Of a DNA stretch of 64,000 nucleotides, positions 51,234 through 59,827 are shown piece by piece. Location: NCBI RefSeq assembly GCF_022180365.1, contig NZ_BQKV01000032.1:1-64000 (forward strand), in the 5' to 3' direction. Positions within the stretch are counted from its first letter, which is position 1; every line of letters starts with the position of its first letter. Below the pieces are notes generated by a model, which was given only the letters and a program-made list of their open reading frames with translations, had not been told where the DNA came from and made no database searches. The translations under genes and the position numbers were made by a program. This DNA comes from Faecalibacterium gallinarum. Its GTDB lineage: Bacteria; Bacillota; Clostridia; Oscillospirales; Ruminococcaceae.

Positions 51234-52697
51234 ATGAAGATGAAATTCAACCTAAAAAAACTGGTGCTCTGCGGCTTTATGCTGGGCGTGCTGACGGTGG
51301 CCGCCGCATTGCCTGCCGCTGCGCTCAACATCACCTGGCCGTTCCAAAAGGTGAAGGTGGAGAGCGTGGAGCTGGGCGAATACGAGGCCACCATGGTGGT
51401 GGGCACCACCCAGCAGCTGCGGCCTTATGCCCTGCCGGAAAATGCCTCCAAACCCCAGGTTACCCTCTATTCCGAGGATAACACCATCATTACCATTATG
51501 GAGAACGGGGTCATTGGTGCGCTGGCCGAGGGCACAACCCGGGTAGTGGCTACAGCCGATGGTGTGAGCAACTACTATACCATCACCGTAACCCCCGACC
51601 CGTCCACCATCGTTACTGACATGGATCTCTCCATGGAATCCACCGAGATTGCCGTGGGAAGTACGGTTAGCCTTTCGGTGGCGGTCAGCCCCTCCAGTGC
51701 GGTTTCCACTGCTCAGGTGACCTTTACATCCTCCAATGAGCAGGTGGCTACGGTCAACGCCTTCGGCAAGGTGACAGGCGTCTCCAAGGGCACCGCCACC
51801 ATCACCGCCCAGTGCGGCGACGTGGTCCGTACCATTGACGTGACGGTAAAGATCCCCACCGACGGCATCCATCTGAATACCAACTATGTGGTGCTCAAGC
51901 CGGGCCAGACCTTTACCATCAAGGGCAGCGTCACCCCCGCTTCGGCCCCCCAGTGGCTGAGCTTTTCCTCCAAGGACAAGAGTGTGGCCAAGGTCAGCAG
52001 CGGCGGTGTGATTACCGCCGTGGGCACCGGCAGCACCTCTATTGTGGTGTCCAACGGTTCTTCTTCCAGCATGGTGACGGTGATTGTCAACCAGAACGCT
52101 TCCTCCACCACCCCGGAGGAGGGCGAGGGTTCTGGCCAGACCCCGGACGGCAATGAGCCTGAGACCAGCACCAACCCCATCTATCAGCAGATTTCGGACA
52201 GCACCGAGGCTCAGGTTGTGTTCAGCCAGGCCCAGCTGCCCCAGATTGATACCGATATCCTGGACCTGCTCCGCCGCACCGGCAGGGTTCTGGTGATTGA
52301 GGGCGACGGTTATACCCTGAAACTGGATGGAGCCCAGATCCAGAACACCGGGAACACGGTGGACACCGCCCTGGTGTTCACCCAGGGGGAGAAGGGGCTG
52401 GAATTCGTTCTCAACAACGGCCAGGCCCTGCCTGGTACCCTGGAAATCACCCTGAAAGACGGCAACAGCGGGTATGCCCGGCTGTACCTCTTCAACGAAG
52501 CCACCGAGAAGTGGCAGTACCTGAACAGCTACGAGAACGACGTTCTGCGTACCGACGAGGCGGGCCGCTACCTGCTCACCAACCAGACCCTGACCTTTAT
52601 TGGGGTCAGCTGGTATGCCCTGGGCGCGGCGGTGGTGGTCCTGCTGGCGATTGTGGTGGTCTACATCGTCATCAAAAAGCGGTATTGGTTCTGGTAA
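51234..52697 (+). CDS. Membrane-anchored surface protein with three Big2 (Ig-like) domains
   Basis: A 487-residue protein. A signal peptide (about 1-30, LVLCGFMLGVLTVAAALPAA) is followed by three Big2 repeats: about 38-125, 126-205 (SVSLSVAVSP, VTFTSSNEQVATVNAFGKVT) and 206-285 (LSFSSKDKSVAKVSSGGVIT). A Pro/Glu/Thr/Ser-rich linker comes next, then a folded domain, and finally one transmembrane helix (about 462-482) with a short tail KKRYWFW. There is no LPXTG motif. It is the last gene of the accessory export operon, so it may display, capture or retain the exported product at the surface. Confidence 0.88.
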   Translation: MKMKFNLKKLVLCGFMLGVLTVAAALPAAALNITWPFQKVKVESVELGEYEATMVVGTTQQLRPYALPENASKPQVTLYSEDNTIITIMENGVIGALAEGTTRVVATADGVSNYYTITVTPDPSTIVTDMDLSMESTEIAVGSTVSLSVAVSPSSAVSTAQVTFTSSNEQVATVNAFGKVTGVSKGTATITAQCGDVVRTIDVTVKIPTDGIHLNTNYVVLKPGQTFTIKGSVTPASAPQWLSFSSKDKSVAKVSSGGVITAVGTGSTSIVVSNGSSSSMVTVIVNQNASSTTPEEGEGSGQTPDGNEPETSTNPIYQQISDSTEAQVVFSQAQLPQIDTDILDLLRRTGRVLVIEGDGYTLKLDGAQIQNTGNTVDTALVFTQGEKGLEFVLNNGQALPGTLEITLKDGNSGYARLYLFNEATEKWQYLNSYENDVLRTDEAGRYLLTNQTLTFIGVSWYALGAAVVVLLAIVVVYIVIKKRYWFW

Positions 52698-52730
52698 TCG
52701 CCCCGGGAGTAAATCCCCTTAAAAGCAATC

Positions 52731-52773
52731 AAAAAGCCCACGCCGGGCGTTATCTTCCGGCGTGGGCTTTTTT
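52731..52773. terminator. Bidirectional terminator between the export cassette and pyrI
   Basis: AAAAAGCCCACGCCGG pairs with CCGGCGTGGGCTTTTTT. Confidence 0.92.
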
Positions 52774-52788
52774 ATTTGTATGGGTGGC

Positions 52789-53226
52789 TTAGTCCTGCTT
52801 GACCTGCAGCTCCTGCTCGCAGTAGATGCAGCGGTACTTACCGTTGGCGCTCAGCTCAAAGATCTGGTCGCACTCTTCCTCGATGGAGGAGATGCACCGG
52901 GGATTGCGGCAGCGGACAATGTTCACCAGCTTTTTGGGGGGCTGGGGCTTTTCTTTCCGCACCGGCTTGCCGTCCTGGATGATGGTCACAGTGATGTTGG
53001 GGTCCAGATAGGCCAGCACATCCAGGTTCAGCCAGGAGGCATCCCCCTCCACCTTGATGATGTCCTTGCGGCCGCTGGGGGCCTTGTAGGAGCGGGCGTT
53101 CTGGATCAGTGCCACGCTGGCCTTCCGGTTGGATTTGATGCCCAGCAGGTCCATCAGACCGATGGCAGTGCCGGCCTGGATGTGATCGATGACGATGCCG
53201 TTCTGAATCTCGTCGATGTTCAGCAT
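52789..53226 (-). CDS. pyrI: Aspartate carbamoyltransferase regulatory subunit
   Basis: A 145-residue PyrI that binds nucleotides and modulates PyrB. The N-terminal allosteric domain (NGIVIDHIQAGTAIGLMDLLG) is followed by a zinc domain with CRNPRC and CIYC pairs. GGAGGG lies 8 bp before the ATG. It begins 1 bp after the pyrB stop. PyrI in a Firmicute implies an E. coli-like holoenzyme, known in several Clostridia. Confidence 0.95.
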   Translation of the reverse strand: MLNIDEIQNGIVIDHIQAGTAIGLMDLLGIKSNRKASVALIQNARSYKAPSGRKDIIKVEGDASWLNLDVLAYLDPNITVTIIQDGKPVRKEKPQPPKKLVNIVRCRNPRCISSIEEECDQIFELSANGKYRCIYCEQELQVKQD

Positions 53227-53227
53227 A

Positions 53228-54169
53228 TCAGTTGCCCTCCTTTGCTGCTTTGGGGTCCTTGAGGCCCAGCAGGGTCATAATCAGTGCCATACGGACGTAG
53301 ACGCCGTTCTGGACCTGCTCAAAATAAGCCGCCCGGGGGTCGTCGTCCACGTCCAGGGCGATCTCGTTCACCCGGGGCAGGGGATGGAGCACCGCCATGG
53401 TGGGCTTGGCATCGGCCATCTTGTCCCGGGTGAGGATATAGCTGTTTTTCAGCCGGACGTAGTCCTCCTCGTTGAAGAACCGCTCCCGCTGGACCCGGGT
53501 CATGTAGAGGATATCCAGCTGGGGCATGGCTTCTTCCAGGCTGCGGGTTTCCTCGTAGGGGATGTTGTTGGCCTCCAGCACGTCCTTGATGATATAGTCG
53601 GGCACACGCAGCTCCTCGGGGCTGATGAGCACAAACCGGATGCCGGGGCGGCGGGCCATGGTCTTGATCAGGGAGTGGACGGTGCGGCCGAACTTCAAAT
53701 CGCCGCACAGACCGATGGTCAGGTTTTCCAGCCGGCCCATCCGGCGGCGGATGGTCATCAGGTCGGTGAGGGTCTGGGTGGGGTGCTGGTGGCCGCCGTC
53801 GCCCGCGTTGATCACGGGGATGCGGGAATACCGGCTGGCCCGCAGAGGGGCGCCCTCTTTGGGGTGGCGCATGGCCACGATATCGGCGTAGCAGGAGACC
53901 ACCCGGATGGTATCAGCCACGCTCTCACCCTTGGAAGCGCTGGAGACGTTCTCGCTGGGGAAGCCCAGCACATGGCCGCCCAGGTTGAGCATGGCGGCCT
54001 CGAAGGAAAGGCGGGTGCGGGTGGAAGGCTCGTAGAAGAGGGTGGCGAGCTTTTTATGGACGGCTACCTCCTGGTAGGCGGCCGGGTCGTCGCAGATCCG
54101 GTCTGCCAGGTCCAGCAGCGCGGAGATCTCCTCCGAGCTGAAATCCAATGGGTCGATGAGATGACGCAT
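53228..54169 (-). CDS. pyrB: Aspartate carbamoyltransferase catalytic subunit
   Basis: A 313-residue enzyme making carbamoyl-aspartate, the committed step of pyrimidine synthesis. The carbamoyl-phosphate loop is [13 protein letters not shown], and further motifs are HPTQTLTDL and [15 protein letters not shown] lies 9 bp before the ATG, and the gene starts 15 bp after gntR. Confidence 0.97.
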   Translation of the reverse strand: MRHLIDPLDFSSEEISALLDLADRICDDPAAYQEVAVHKKLATLFYEPSTRTRLSFEAAMLNLGGHVLGFPSENVSSASKGESVADTIRVVSCYADIVAMRHPKEGAPLRASRYSRIPVINAGDGGHQHPTQTLTDLMTIRRRMGRLENLTIGLCGDLKFGRTVHSLIKTMARRPGIRFVLISPEELRVPDYIIKDVLEANNIPYEETRSLEEAMPQLDILYMTRVQRERFFNEEDYVRLKNSYILTRDKMADAKPTMAVLHPLPRVNEIALDVDDDPRAAYFEQVQNGVYVRMALIMTLLGLKDPKAAKEGN

Positions 54170-54184
54170 GCGAAAATACCTCCA

Positions 54185-54940
54185 TTAAAGCAATTTGCGA
54201 AGAATGGAAAAATCGAAAAAGTTGGTATAGTAACTCAGCGAGCGCATCACCGGTTTGCACAGCCGGTTGTAGCAGACCTCGTCGAGCAACAGCATGGCTT
54301 CGCCGGGGGCCAGGCGCATGGCAGCCCGGATGGTTTCGTCCCCGCAGCTGGCTTTCAGGTGGGCCACGTTGGAGGATACCTGCTGGTGGCACTCCTGTTC
54401 CAGGATATCAAAGGCTGAGGCCGTCAGGTCCAGCCGGGTAATGTCCCGGCTGCCAAAGAGGGCCCGGGGCAGGTAGTTGATGGAGTAGATCACAGGAGCG
54501 GTGTCGGCCAGCACCCGCTTTTTGACGCAGATCAGCTCGTCGCCGGGGTGGATCTCCAGGCTGGCGGCCATCTCTTCCCCCGCGCGCAGGGTGGAAACCT
54601 GGATCCCGTCTGCGTGGGGGTAGCTGCCAAAGCTGCGGATCAGGTCGTAGTATTCCAGCTTCTGGTCCAGCCGGCTGCGCAGGTTGAGCACAGCCCGGTT
54701 GACCACGGTGCCGATGCCCCGCACCCGTTCGATGTAGCCGGCCCGCTCCATTTCGCTCAGAGCGTCCCGGATCACCGTCCGGCTGACCCCCATTTCGGCG
54801 GCCAGATCCACCTCGGCGGGCAGATGATCGGTGTCGGCGTAGCGGCCGTTCCGCAGCTGGTCCAGCAGGTTGGCGACGATCCGGTCGCTGATCACGACGC
54901 CGCCCAGGCGGCTGGAGTTTCCAAAAGTGGTTTCTTTCAT
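54185..54940 (-). CDS. GntR/HutC-family transcriptional regulator with UTRA domain
   Basis: A 251-residue repressor-type protein. The N-terminal winged helix (LPAEVDLAAEMGVSRTVIRDAL, GYIERVRGIGTVV) precedes a UTRA ligand-binding domain (AGEEMAASLEIHPGDELICVKK to FDFSILRKL). It is the first gene of an apparent gntR-pyrB-pyrI operon, so it may control pyrimidine genes in response to a small molecule. The ligand is unknown. No PyrR attenuator was recognised. Confidence 0.9.
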   Translation of the reverse strand: MKETTFGNSSRLGGVVISDRIVANLLDQLRNGRYADTDHLPAEVDLAAEMGVSRTVIRDALSEMERAGYIERVRGIGTVVNRAVLNLRSRLDQKLEYYDLIRSFGSYPHADGIQVSTLRAGEEMAASLEIHPGDELICVKKRVLADTAPVIYSINYLPRALFGSRDITRLDLTASAFDILEQECHQQVSSNVAHLKASCGDETIRAAMRLAPGEAMLLLDEVCYNRLCKPVMRSLSYYTNFFDFSILRKLL

Positions 54941-55001
54941 GCAGTCAAATTCCTTTCCCTCTCCGGGTGAGCTGGGCCCGCTGCCTTGGCCGCGTGCCCA
55001 T

Positions 55002-55038
55002 GTTTAGACTAGTATAGCATAAACGCGGGCGATTTAAA
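55002..55038 (-). promoter_or_regulatory. gntR-pyrBI promoter and possible operator
   Basis: On the minus strand TTTAAA (complement 55033-55038), a 16-bp spacer and TATACT (complement 55011-55016). An inverted repeat GTTTA/TAAAC (55002-55006 and 55020-55024) straddles the -10 box and is a candidate GntR site. Confidence 0.55.
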
Positions 55039-55040
55039 AC

Positions 55041-55353
55041 GGACTTTGGGCGGGAAATGCGGAAAAAGTACGATTTATGTTTTTTCCCCAGGGATAAACC
55101 AGAAAATCAGCCTTAAACCCCCGCCTCCCAAAAAAACAGCACCGAGGTTCCGGTGCTGCAAGGAGACAAAAAGTGTAATTTCTGGGCTGTATATTACAAA
55201 CTGGATATTGATTTCGAGCTTTTCAGGAGAAGATTGAAAAACCTGTTTTTCGTCCGCAGCCCTGTGGCGTGGGGGAGCCACCGCCCAGGGCAGGGGGGTG
55301 GCCTCGCTTTTCCTGGAAAATATCAATACAAATTGTATAGAGCTGACTTGAAA
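55041..55353. other. Intergenic region: structured 3' UTR of the XpaC-like gene, no gene seen
   Basis: Holds the terminator at 55130-55158 and a hairpin GCCCTG-GGCG/CGCC-CAGGGC (55259-55291). About 195 nt separate the XpaC-like stop codon from its terminator. No coding frame is convincing. Confidence 0.5.
55130..55158 (-). terminator. Terminator of the XpaC-like gene
   Basis: On the minus strand CAGCACCG pairs with CGGTGCTG, followed by T7. Confidence 0.8.
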
Positions 55354-56475
55354 TTACGAATTGTCCAGGCCGAAATCCTGTTTGCCAGTCAGACCGTCCA
55401 GGTTGAGCATCCCTTCCAGGGCCGAGATATCCGCCGAGACATCCAGGGCGTCGGCCTGGAACAGCTTGTCCAGCTGGTTCTCGAAGGCGGTGATCAGCAT
55501 GTCCATGGAGCGCTCGATGCTCTGCTTGGCCTCCGAGATGTTTTCCCCCTGGATGCCCTGGTGTTCCATCTGAACGTAGGTGTTCAGCAGTTTGAAAGAG
55601 GTGGGCAGATAATACTCGGTGAACTTTTTCAGCTGGGGAGCCTTGTCGGGGTCTTTTTCCGCCAGGGTGAAAATTTGTTGGGCCAGCTGTTCCAACCGGT
55701 GGATCTTGGCCCGCAGGAGAGGGTTAGCAACCGCCTGGCCCAGCAGACGGAATTGGGTCAGCATGGCGTCGTACTGGCCGGGCTCGGGGGCGGGTTCTTC
55801 CTTCGGAGGCTGGGCGGGAATGGGGGCGGGCCCCCGCACCACCAGAAAATCCGTCCGGTTATCGATGTAGGCCCCCGCGCCGAAGTACCCATGGTCGATG
55901 GCATTTTCCAGCAGCTTCCGCCCCTGCTCATAGGGCAGCCCGGCGGCGGCGAAGAGTTCTGCCAGGGGGATATTGTCCCGGTTGCCCACGACTTTATCCA
56001 GCCGCTGTTCCAGCTTGCGGGCCTGCTTCATCCGCATCCCGAGAATCAGGGCGCCGCCGCCTCCCACCAGCTGAGCCAGGCCGGAGAAGAGCTCTTTCAG
56101 GGAACCGAAGGCGGTCATCTGGTCGAATCCTTCCCCCAGAGAGACCAGCCCCATAAAGAGCAGGAAAGCTCCCAGCAGGGTACAAAGGTTGATGAGGCTC
56201 TTCTGCCGCTTCTGGGCGGTGCGCTGCTCGGCGGTGGGGGCGTCCGGGCTGGGAGTATAGTTGTAGGGAGTGTAGGCCGGCCGGGCCGGATTGGGGGTCT
56301 GGTGGGCGCTGTTCTGGATCTGGGGGTCCCAGCGGGCGGCCTCCTTGCGGGCGGCGCTGCGGTCGATGGCCCGCAGGATAAACAGGAGGATCGCCGCCTG
56401 GGGCGCCAGACCCAGCAGCACCAACAGGACGATGGTGGGGATCTGGGCGAGATAGTGTTTCCGTTTTGGTTCCAT
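55354..56475 (-). CDS. XpaC-like protein, paralogue of the 23.7-kb gene
   Basis: A 373-residue protein with an N-terminal transmembrane helix (IPTIVLLVLLGLAPQAAILLFI) and a second hydrophobic pair near 100-145. The C-terminus (FTEYYLPTSFKLLNTYVQME, DVSADISALEGMLNLDGLTG) aligns with the protein at 23682-25016. The middle has AGLPYEQGRKLLENAIDHGYFG, a winged-helix-like segment. Function unknown; relatives often sit near TelA/toxic-anion resistance genes, which were not found here. Confidence 0.8.
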   Translation of the reverse strand: MEPKRKHYLAQIPTIVLLVLLGLAPQAAILLFILRAIDRSAARKEAARWDPQIQNSAHQTPNPARPAYTPYNYTPSPDAPTAEQRTAQKRQKSLINLCTLLGAFLLFMGLVSLGEGFDQMTAFGSLKELFSGLAQLVGGGGALILGMRMKQARKLEQRLDKVVGNRDNIPLAELFAAAGLPYEQGRKLLENAIDHGYFGAGAYIDNRTDFLVVRGPAPIPAQPPKEEPAPEPGQYDAMLTQFRLLGQAVANPLLRAKIHRLEQLAQQIFTLAEKDPDKAPQLKKFTEYYLPTSFKLLNTYVQMEHQGIQGENISEAKQSIERSMDMLITAFENQLDKLFQADALDVSADISALEGMLNLDGLTGKQDFGLDNS

Positions 56476-56505
56476 GATATAACTTCCTCCCGGGCGGCTG
56501 GGCGC

Positions 56506-56545
56506 AAAAAAAGCCGTATTCCACTCTATTATAGCGGAATACGGC
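56506..56545 (-). terminator. htpG terminator
   Basis: On the minus strand GCCGTATTCC pairs with GGAATACGGC, followed by T7. Its loop contains the -10 box of the next gene. Confidence 0.88.
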
Positions 56546-56556
56546 GGGTTTGTTAA
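56528..56556 (-). promoter_or_regulatory. Promoter of the XpaC-like gene, inside the htpG terminator
   Basis: On the minus strand TTAACA (complement 56551-56556), a 17-bp spacer and TATAAT (complement 56528-56533), the latter in the terminator loop. Confidence 0.65.
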
Positions 56557-56560
56557 GGGA

Positions 56561-58489
56561 TTACTTCATCAATTCGCAGACAGCCTGGGTGTAGGCGGTG
56601 GGATCGTCCACCGGCAGGCCCTCGATCAGCTGAGCCTGGGCGTAGAGTAGGCGGCTGTAATTCTCCACCTTGGCCACGTCGCCGGCTTCCTGAGCGGCTT
56701 TCAGCACCGCAAAGACCGGGTGGTTGGCGTTCAGCTCCAGCACCTTGTCGCTCTTGACCCCCTCGCTGCCGGGCTGACGGGCCAGAACCTTCTCCATCTC
56801 GATGGAGAGGGGGCCATCCGCCGACAGGCAGACCGGGTGATCCTTCAGCCGGGTGGAGACCCGAACCTCCTTGACCTTGTCGGCCAGGGCATCCTTCATC
56901 TGGTCAAACAAGGCCTTGTTCTCGGCGGTGGCATCCTCGGCGGCCTTCTTCTCCTCCTCGGATTCCAGGCCCAGATCACCGCTGTTGATGTTCTTGAACT
57001 CCACGGTGCCGTCCTTGCCCTCGGCGTCCTTCCGGGGGAAGCTGCGCATGATCTGGAGGCAGAACTCGTCCACGTCCTCGGTCAGGAGCAGCAGGTCATA
57101 GCCCTTGTCCAGCACCAGTTCGGCGGCGGGCAGTTTGGCCAGCCGGTCGGCGGACTCGCCGGCGGCGAAGTAGATATACTTCTGGTCGGCGGGCATCTTC
57201 TCCACATACTCTTCCAGGGTGACCATCTTTTGCTCCTTGGCGGAGTAGAAGAGCAGCAGGCCCCGCAGCAGCTCGGCGTGCATGCCGTAGTCGGAGTAGA
57301 CGCCGAACTTGATCTGACGGCCGAACTCCTTCCAGAATTCCTCGTACTTGGCCCGGTCGTTGACCAGCATGGCGTTCAGCTCGTTTTTGATCTTCTTCTC
57401 CAGGGCGTTGTGGATCAGCTTGAGCTGGCTGTCCTTCTGGAGCATCTCGCGGCTGATGTTCAGGCTCAGATCCTGGCTGTCCACGATGCCCTTGACAAAG
57501 CTGAAGTAATCGGGCAGCAGGTCGGCACACTTGTCCATGATCAGCACGCCGGAAGCGTAGAGGGCCAGACCCTTCTCATACTCCTTGGTGTAGAAGTCAT
57601 AGGGCCGGTGGCTGGGGATAAAGAGCAGGGCGTTGTAGTTGGCGGTGCCCTCGGTGCGGCTGACGATCACCCGGGCGGGGTCGGTGTAGTCGCTGAACTT
57701 GTCTTTATAGAAGTTGTTGTACTCCTCGTCGGTGACCTCGCTCTTCTGCTTCTTCCAGATGGGAATCATGCTGTTGAGGGTCTCCAGCTCGGTGTACTCC
57801 TCCCACTCGGGGGTGTAGTCCTCGGGCTTGGGGTCGGGCTCGGGTTTGCGGCGGCTCTTGGTCCGCTCCATCTGGATGGGGTAGCGGACATAATCGCTGT
57901 ACTTCTTGACGATGGCCACAATGCCGTACTCCGAGACAAAGTTGTCGTACTGCTCGGTCTCGGTATTGGATTTGATGTGCAGGATGATCTCAGTGCCCGG
58001 GGTCTCCTTTTCGGCGGGGGTCAGCTCGTAGCCCTCCACGCCGCTGGACTCCCACTGCCAGGCCTCGTCGCTGCCAAAGGCCCGGGAGATAACGGTGACT
58101 TTGTCGGCCACCATAAAGGCGGAGTAGAAGCCCACGCCGAACTGGCCGATGATGTCGATGTTCTCGTCCTTGTTCTCCTGTTTAAAGTCCAGGCTGCCCG
58201 AGTGGGCGATGGTGCCCAGATTCTCTTCCAGTTCGGCCCGGGTCATGCCGATGCCGTTGTCCGAGATGGTCAGGATGCGGTTGTCCTTGTCCAGGGTCAA
58301 GAGGATCCGGAAATCCTCCTTGTTCATCCCGACGGAAGAATCGGTCAGGCTCTTGAAATAGAGCTTGTCGATGGCGTCGGACGCGTTGGAGATCAGCTCC
58401 CGCAGGAAGATCTCCTTGTTGGTATAGATGGAGTTGATCATCAGGTCCATCAGCTTTTTGCTCTCAGCCTGGAACTGCTGCATTGCCAT
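56561..58489 (-). CDS. htpG: Molecular chaperone HtpG (Hsp90)
   Basis: A 642-residue ATP-dependent chaperone. GHKL ATPase motifs are present: [25 protein letters not shown] and [15 protein letters not shown]. The middle and dimerisation domains follow at normal length. The start is ATG 58489 with GAGG 9 bp upstream, not the in-frame ATG at 58525. The promoter overlaps a perfect CIRCE operator, so HrcA repression is expected. Confidence 0.97.
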   Translation of the reverse strand: MAMQQFQAESKKLMDLMINSIYTNKEIFLRELISNASDAIDKLYFKSLTDSSVGMNKEDFRILLTLDKDNRILTISDNGIGMTRAELEENLGTIAHSGSLDFKQENKDENIDIIGQFGVGFYSAFMVADKVTVISRAFGSDEAWQWESSGVEGYELTPAEKETPGTEIILHIKSNTETEQYDNFVSEYGIVAIVKKYSDYVRYPIQMERTKSRRKPEPDPKPEDYTPEWEEYTELETLNSMIPIWKKQKSEVTDEEYNNFYKDKFSDYTDPARVIVSRTEGTANYNALLFIPSHRPYDFYTKEYEKGLALYASGVLIMDKCADLLPDYFSFVKGIVDSQDLSLNISREMLQKDSQLKLIHNALEKKIKNELNAMLVNDRAKYEEFWKEFGRQIKFGVYSDYGMHAELLRGLLLFYSAKEQKMVTLEEYVEKMPADQKYIYFAAGESADRLAKLPAAELVLDKGYDLLLLTEDVDEFCLQIMRSFPRKDAEGKDGTVEFKNINSGDLGLESEEEKKAAEDATAENKALFDQMKDALADKVKEVRVSTRLKDHPVCLSADGPLSIEMEKVLARQPGSEGVKSDKVLELNANHPVFAVLKAAQEAGDVAKVENYSRLLYAQAQLIEGLPVDDPTAYTQAVCELMK

Positions 58490-58549
58490 AGTGCAAAACC
58501 TCTTTCCTAAAATACTGCAAACCAAAGGCAGGGGGGCAAAGCCCTCTGC

Positions 58550-58576
58550 TTAGCACTCAATCTTTACGAGTGCTAA
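58550..58576. promoter_or_regulatory. CIRCE operator (HrcA site)
   Basis: TTAGCACTC, 9 bp, GAGTGCTAA: a perfect match to the CIRCE consensus. Confidence 0.97.
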
Positions 58577-58603
58577 TATACACCGAATCGCCGGAAAAAT
58601 CAA
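58575..58603 (-). promoter_or_regulatory. htpG promoter
   Basis: On the minus strand TTGATT (complement 58598-58603), a 17-bp spacer and TATATT (complement 58575-58580). The -10 box runs into the CIRCE element. Confidence 0.85.
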
Positions 58604-58643
58604 GGCCCCGGCGGGCCCCTTCATAAAAAATTCAGAAATCCCC

Positions 58644-58672
58644 TTTTCCTTTTGGGCCCGCTGCGCTACAAT
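58644..58672 (+). promoter_or_regulatory. Promoter of the C_GCAxxG_C_C gene
   Basis: TACAAT (58667-58672) with a weak TTTTCC at 17-bp spacing; the spacer ends CTGCGC. Confidence 0.5.
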
Positions 58673-58706
58673 AGAGCAGAATCCAGACCACCAGGAGGGA
58701 CAAGCA

Positions 58707-59213
58707 ATGACGAGACACGGCCAGGCGGCCTATGATTATTTTATGAAAGGGTATAACTGCTGCCAGAGCGTGGTGGCGGCCTTTGCGTCCGACTTAGGGT
58801 TATCTGAGGCCATGGCCCTGCGGCTTTCCTCGGGGTTTGGAGCCGGGGTAGGCCGGATGCGGGAGGTCTGTGGGGCCTTCAGCGGGGTGGTGACGGTGAT
58901 CGGCCTGGTCTACGCCGACCCCACTGACCCGAAAGACAAATCCCGGATCTATGCCCTGGTGCAGGAGGCGGCCGAGCTCTACCGCCAGCGGAACGGCGGG
59001 GGCAGCATCATCTGCCGGGAGCTGCTGGCCAAAGCGGGGGCGGCCCCCACGGCCGGCGCCGCGGCCGAGGAGCGGACGGCGGACTATTACCGCAAGCGCC
59101 CCTGCCCGGAGCTGTGCCGAATGTGCGCCGATCTCTGTGTGGAGTTTGTCGCTGCCCACCCCGAAGGGCGCCAGTGCAGCCCCAGCCTGTATGAAACCGA
59201 CTGCAAAGTCTGA
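58707..59213 (+). CDS. C_GCAxxG_C_C family redox-type protein
   Basis: A 168-residue protein of the family named for its cysteine pattern. YNCCQSVVAAFA supplies the first cysteines, VCGAFSG the GCAxxG-like site, and later CRELL and CPELCRMCADLC. Members are found in anaerobes and may be electron-transfer or split-Soret-like proteins; their function is unproven. AGGAGG lies 8 bp before the ATG. Confidence 0.88.
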   Translation: MTRHGQAAYDYFMKGYNCCQSVVAAFASDLGLSEAMALRLSSGFGAGVGRMREVCGAFSGVVTVIGLVYADPTDPKDKSRIYALVQEAAELYRQRNGGGSIICRELLAKAGAAPTAGAAAEERTADYYRKRPCPELCRMCADLCVEFVAAHPEGRQCSPSLYETDCKV

Positions 59214-59260
59214 TTTTGGACGTTTTTGTCACAGCAGCGAAAATTTTTTGCAGAAACGCA

Positions 59261-59289
59261 TTGACGAAACCGCCGGTGCGCTGTATACT
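59261..59289 (+). promoter_or_regulatory. Promoter of the acidic hypothetical gene
   Basis: TTGACG (59261-59266), a 17-bp spacer containing GGTGCG, and TATACT (59284-59289). Confidence 0.8.
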
Positions 59290-59333
59290 AAAACGCGGGG
59301 CCAGCCCCCGCCCGAAAAAGTGAGGGAAAAGAC

Positions 59334-59774
59334 ATGGCTTTAAACGAACACACGTCGAAAATCTCGGTCAAGGGTTTGCTGATGCAGGCGTTTTTGACCG
59401 GGTGGGAGCGTTCGGACAAAAAGATCCCCCAGGACGAATACCTCGAGAGCGCCATCCGGGTGATCGAGGTGCTCCAGGTGGAGCCCGAGAGCGTCTACGC
59501 CGAAGAGGGCCTGGGCCTTCTGGACGGGGACGAGGTGGATCATCTGGACGACCTTCTGCGGGCCGACGGCCAGTGGCTCTACTACGGGGTGGAGGCGGAA
59601 AACTTCTTCCTCCTCCAGTGGTACCCCGACGAGGCAGCCGCTCAGGCCAAGCTGGCCGAGCTGGAAGCGCTGGGGGACGGGGTGCAGTACCTGGTGGATA
59701 TGAGCCTTGAGCGGGCCAACCCCTCCCAGGCCGAGAACTTCGGCAATTCGGCGCCCATTCAGCTCCGGTCCTGA
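59334..59774 (+). CDS. Acidic hypothetical protein
   Basis: A 146-residue soluble, strongly acidic protein with no cysteine and no membrane segment. Residues 38-75 are rich in Asp/Glu (VEPESVYAEEGLGLLDGDEV). The second half has ENFFLLQWYPDEAAAQAKLA. No family recognised. It has its own promoter; the HD-domain gene follows 54 bp later. Confidence 0.75.
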   Translation: MALNEHTSKISVKGLLMQAFLTGWERSDKKIPQDEYLESAIRVIEVLQVEPESVYAEEGLGLLDGDEVDHLDDLLRADGQWLYYGVEAENFFLLQWYPDEAAAQAKLAELEALGDGVQYLVDMSLERANPSQAENFGNSAPIQLRS

Positions 59775-59827
59775 TCCAACACATACCGATATTTTGCGCC
59801 GGTCCGGCGCCTTTCAGGAGGAAAAGC

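Noticed and set aside
52700-55350. A second attachment site (repeat of the tRNA-Asn 3' end) bounding the export cassette
   Set aside because: I looked for the tRNA 3' sequence on both strands and found no copy, and there is no integrase gene.
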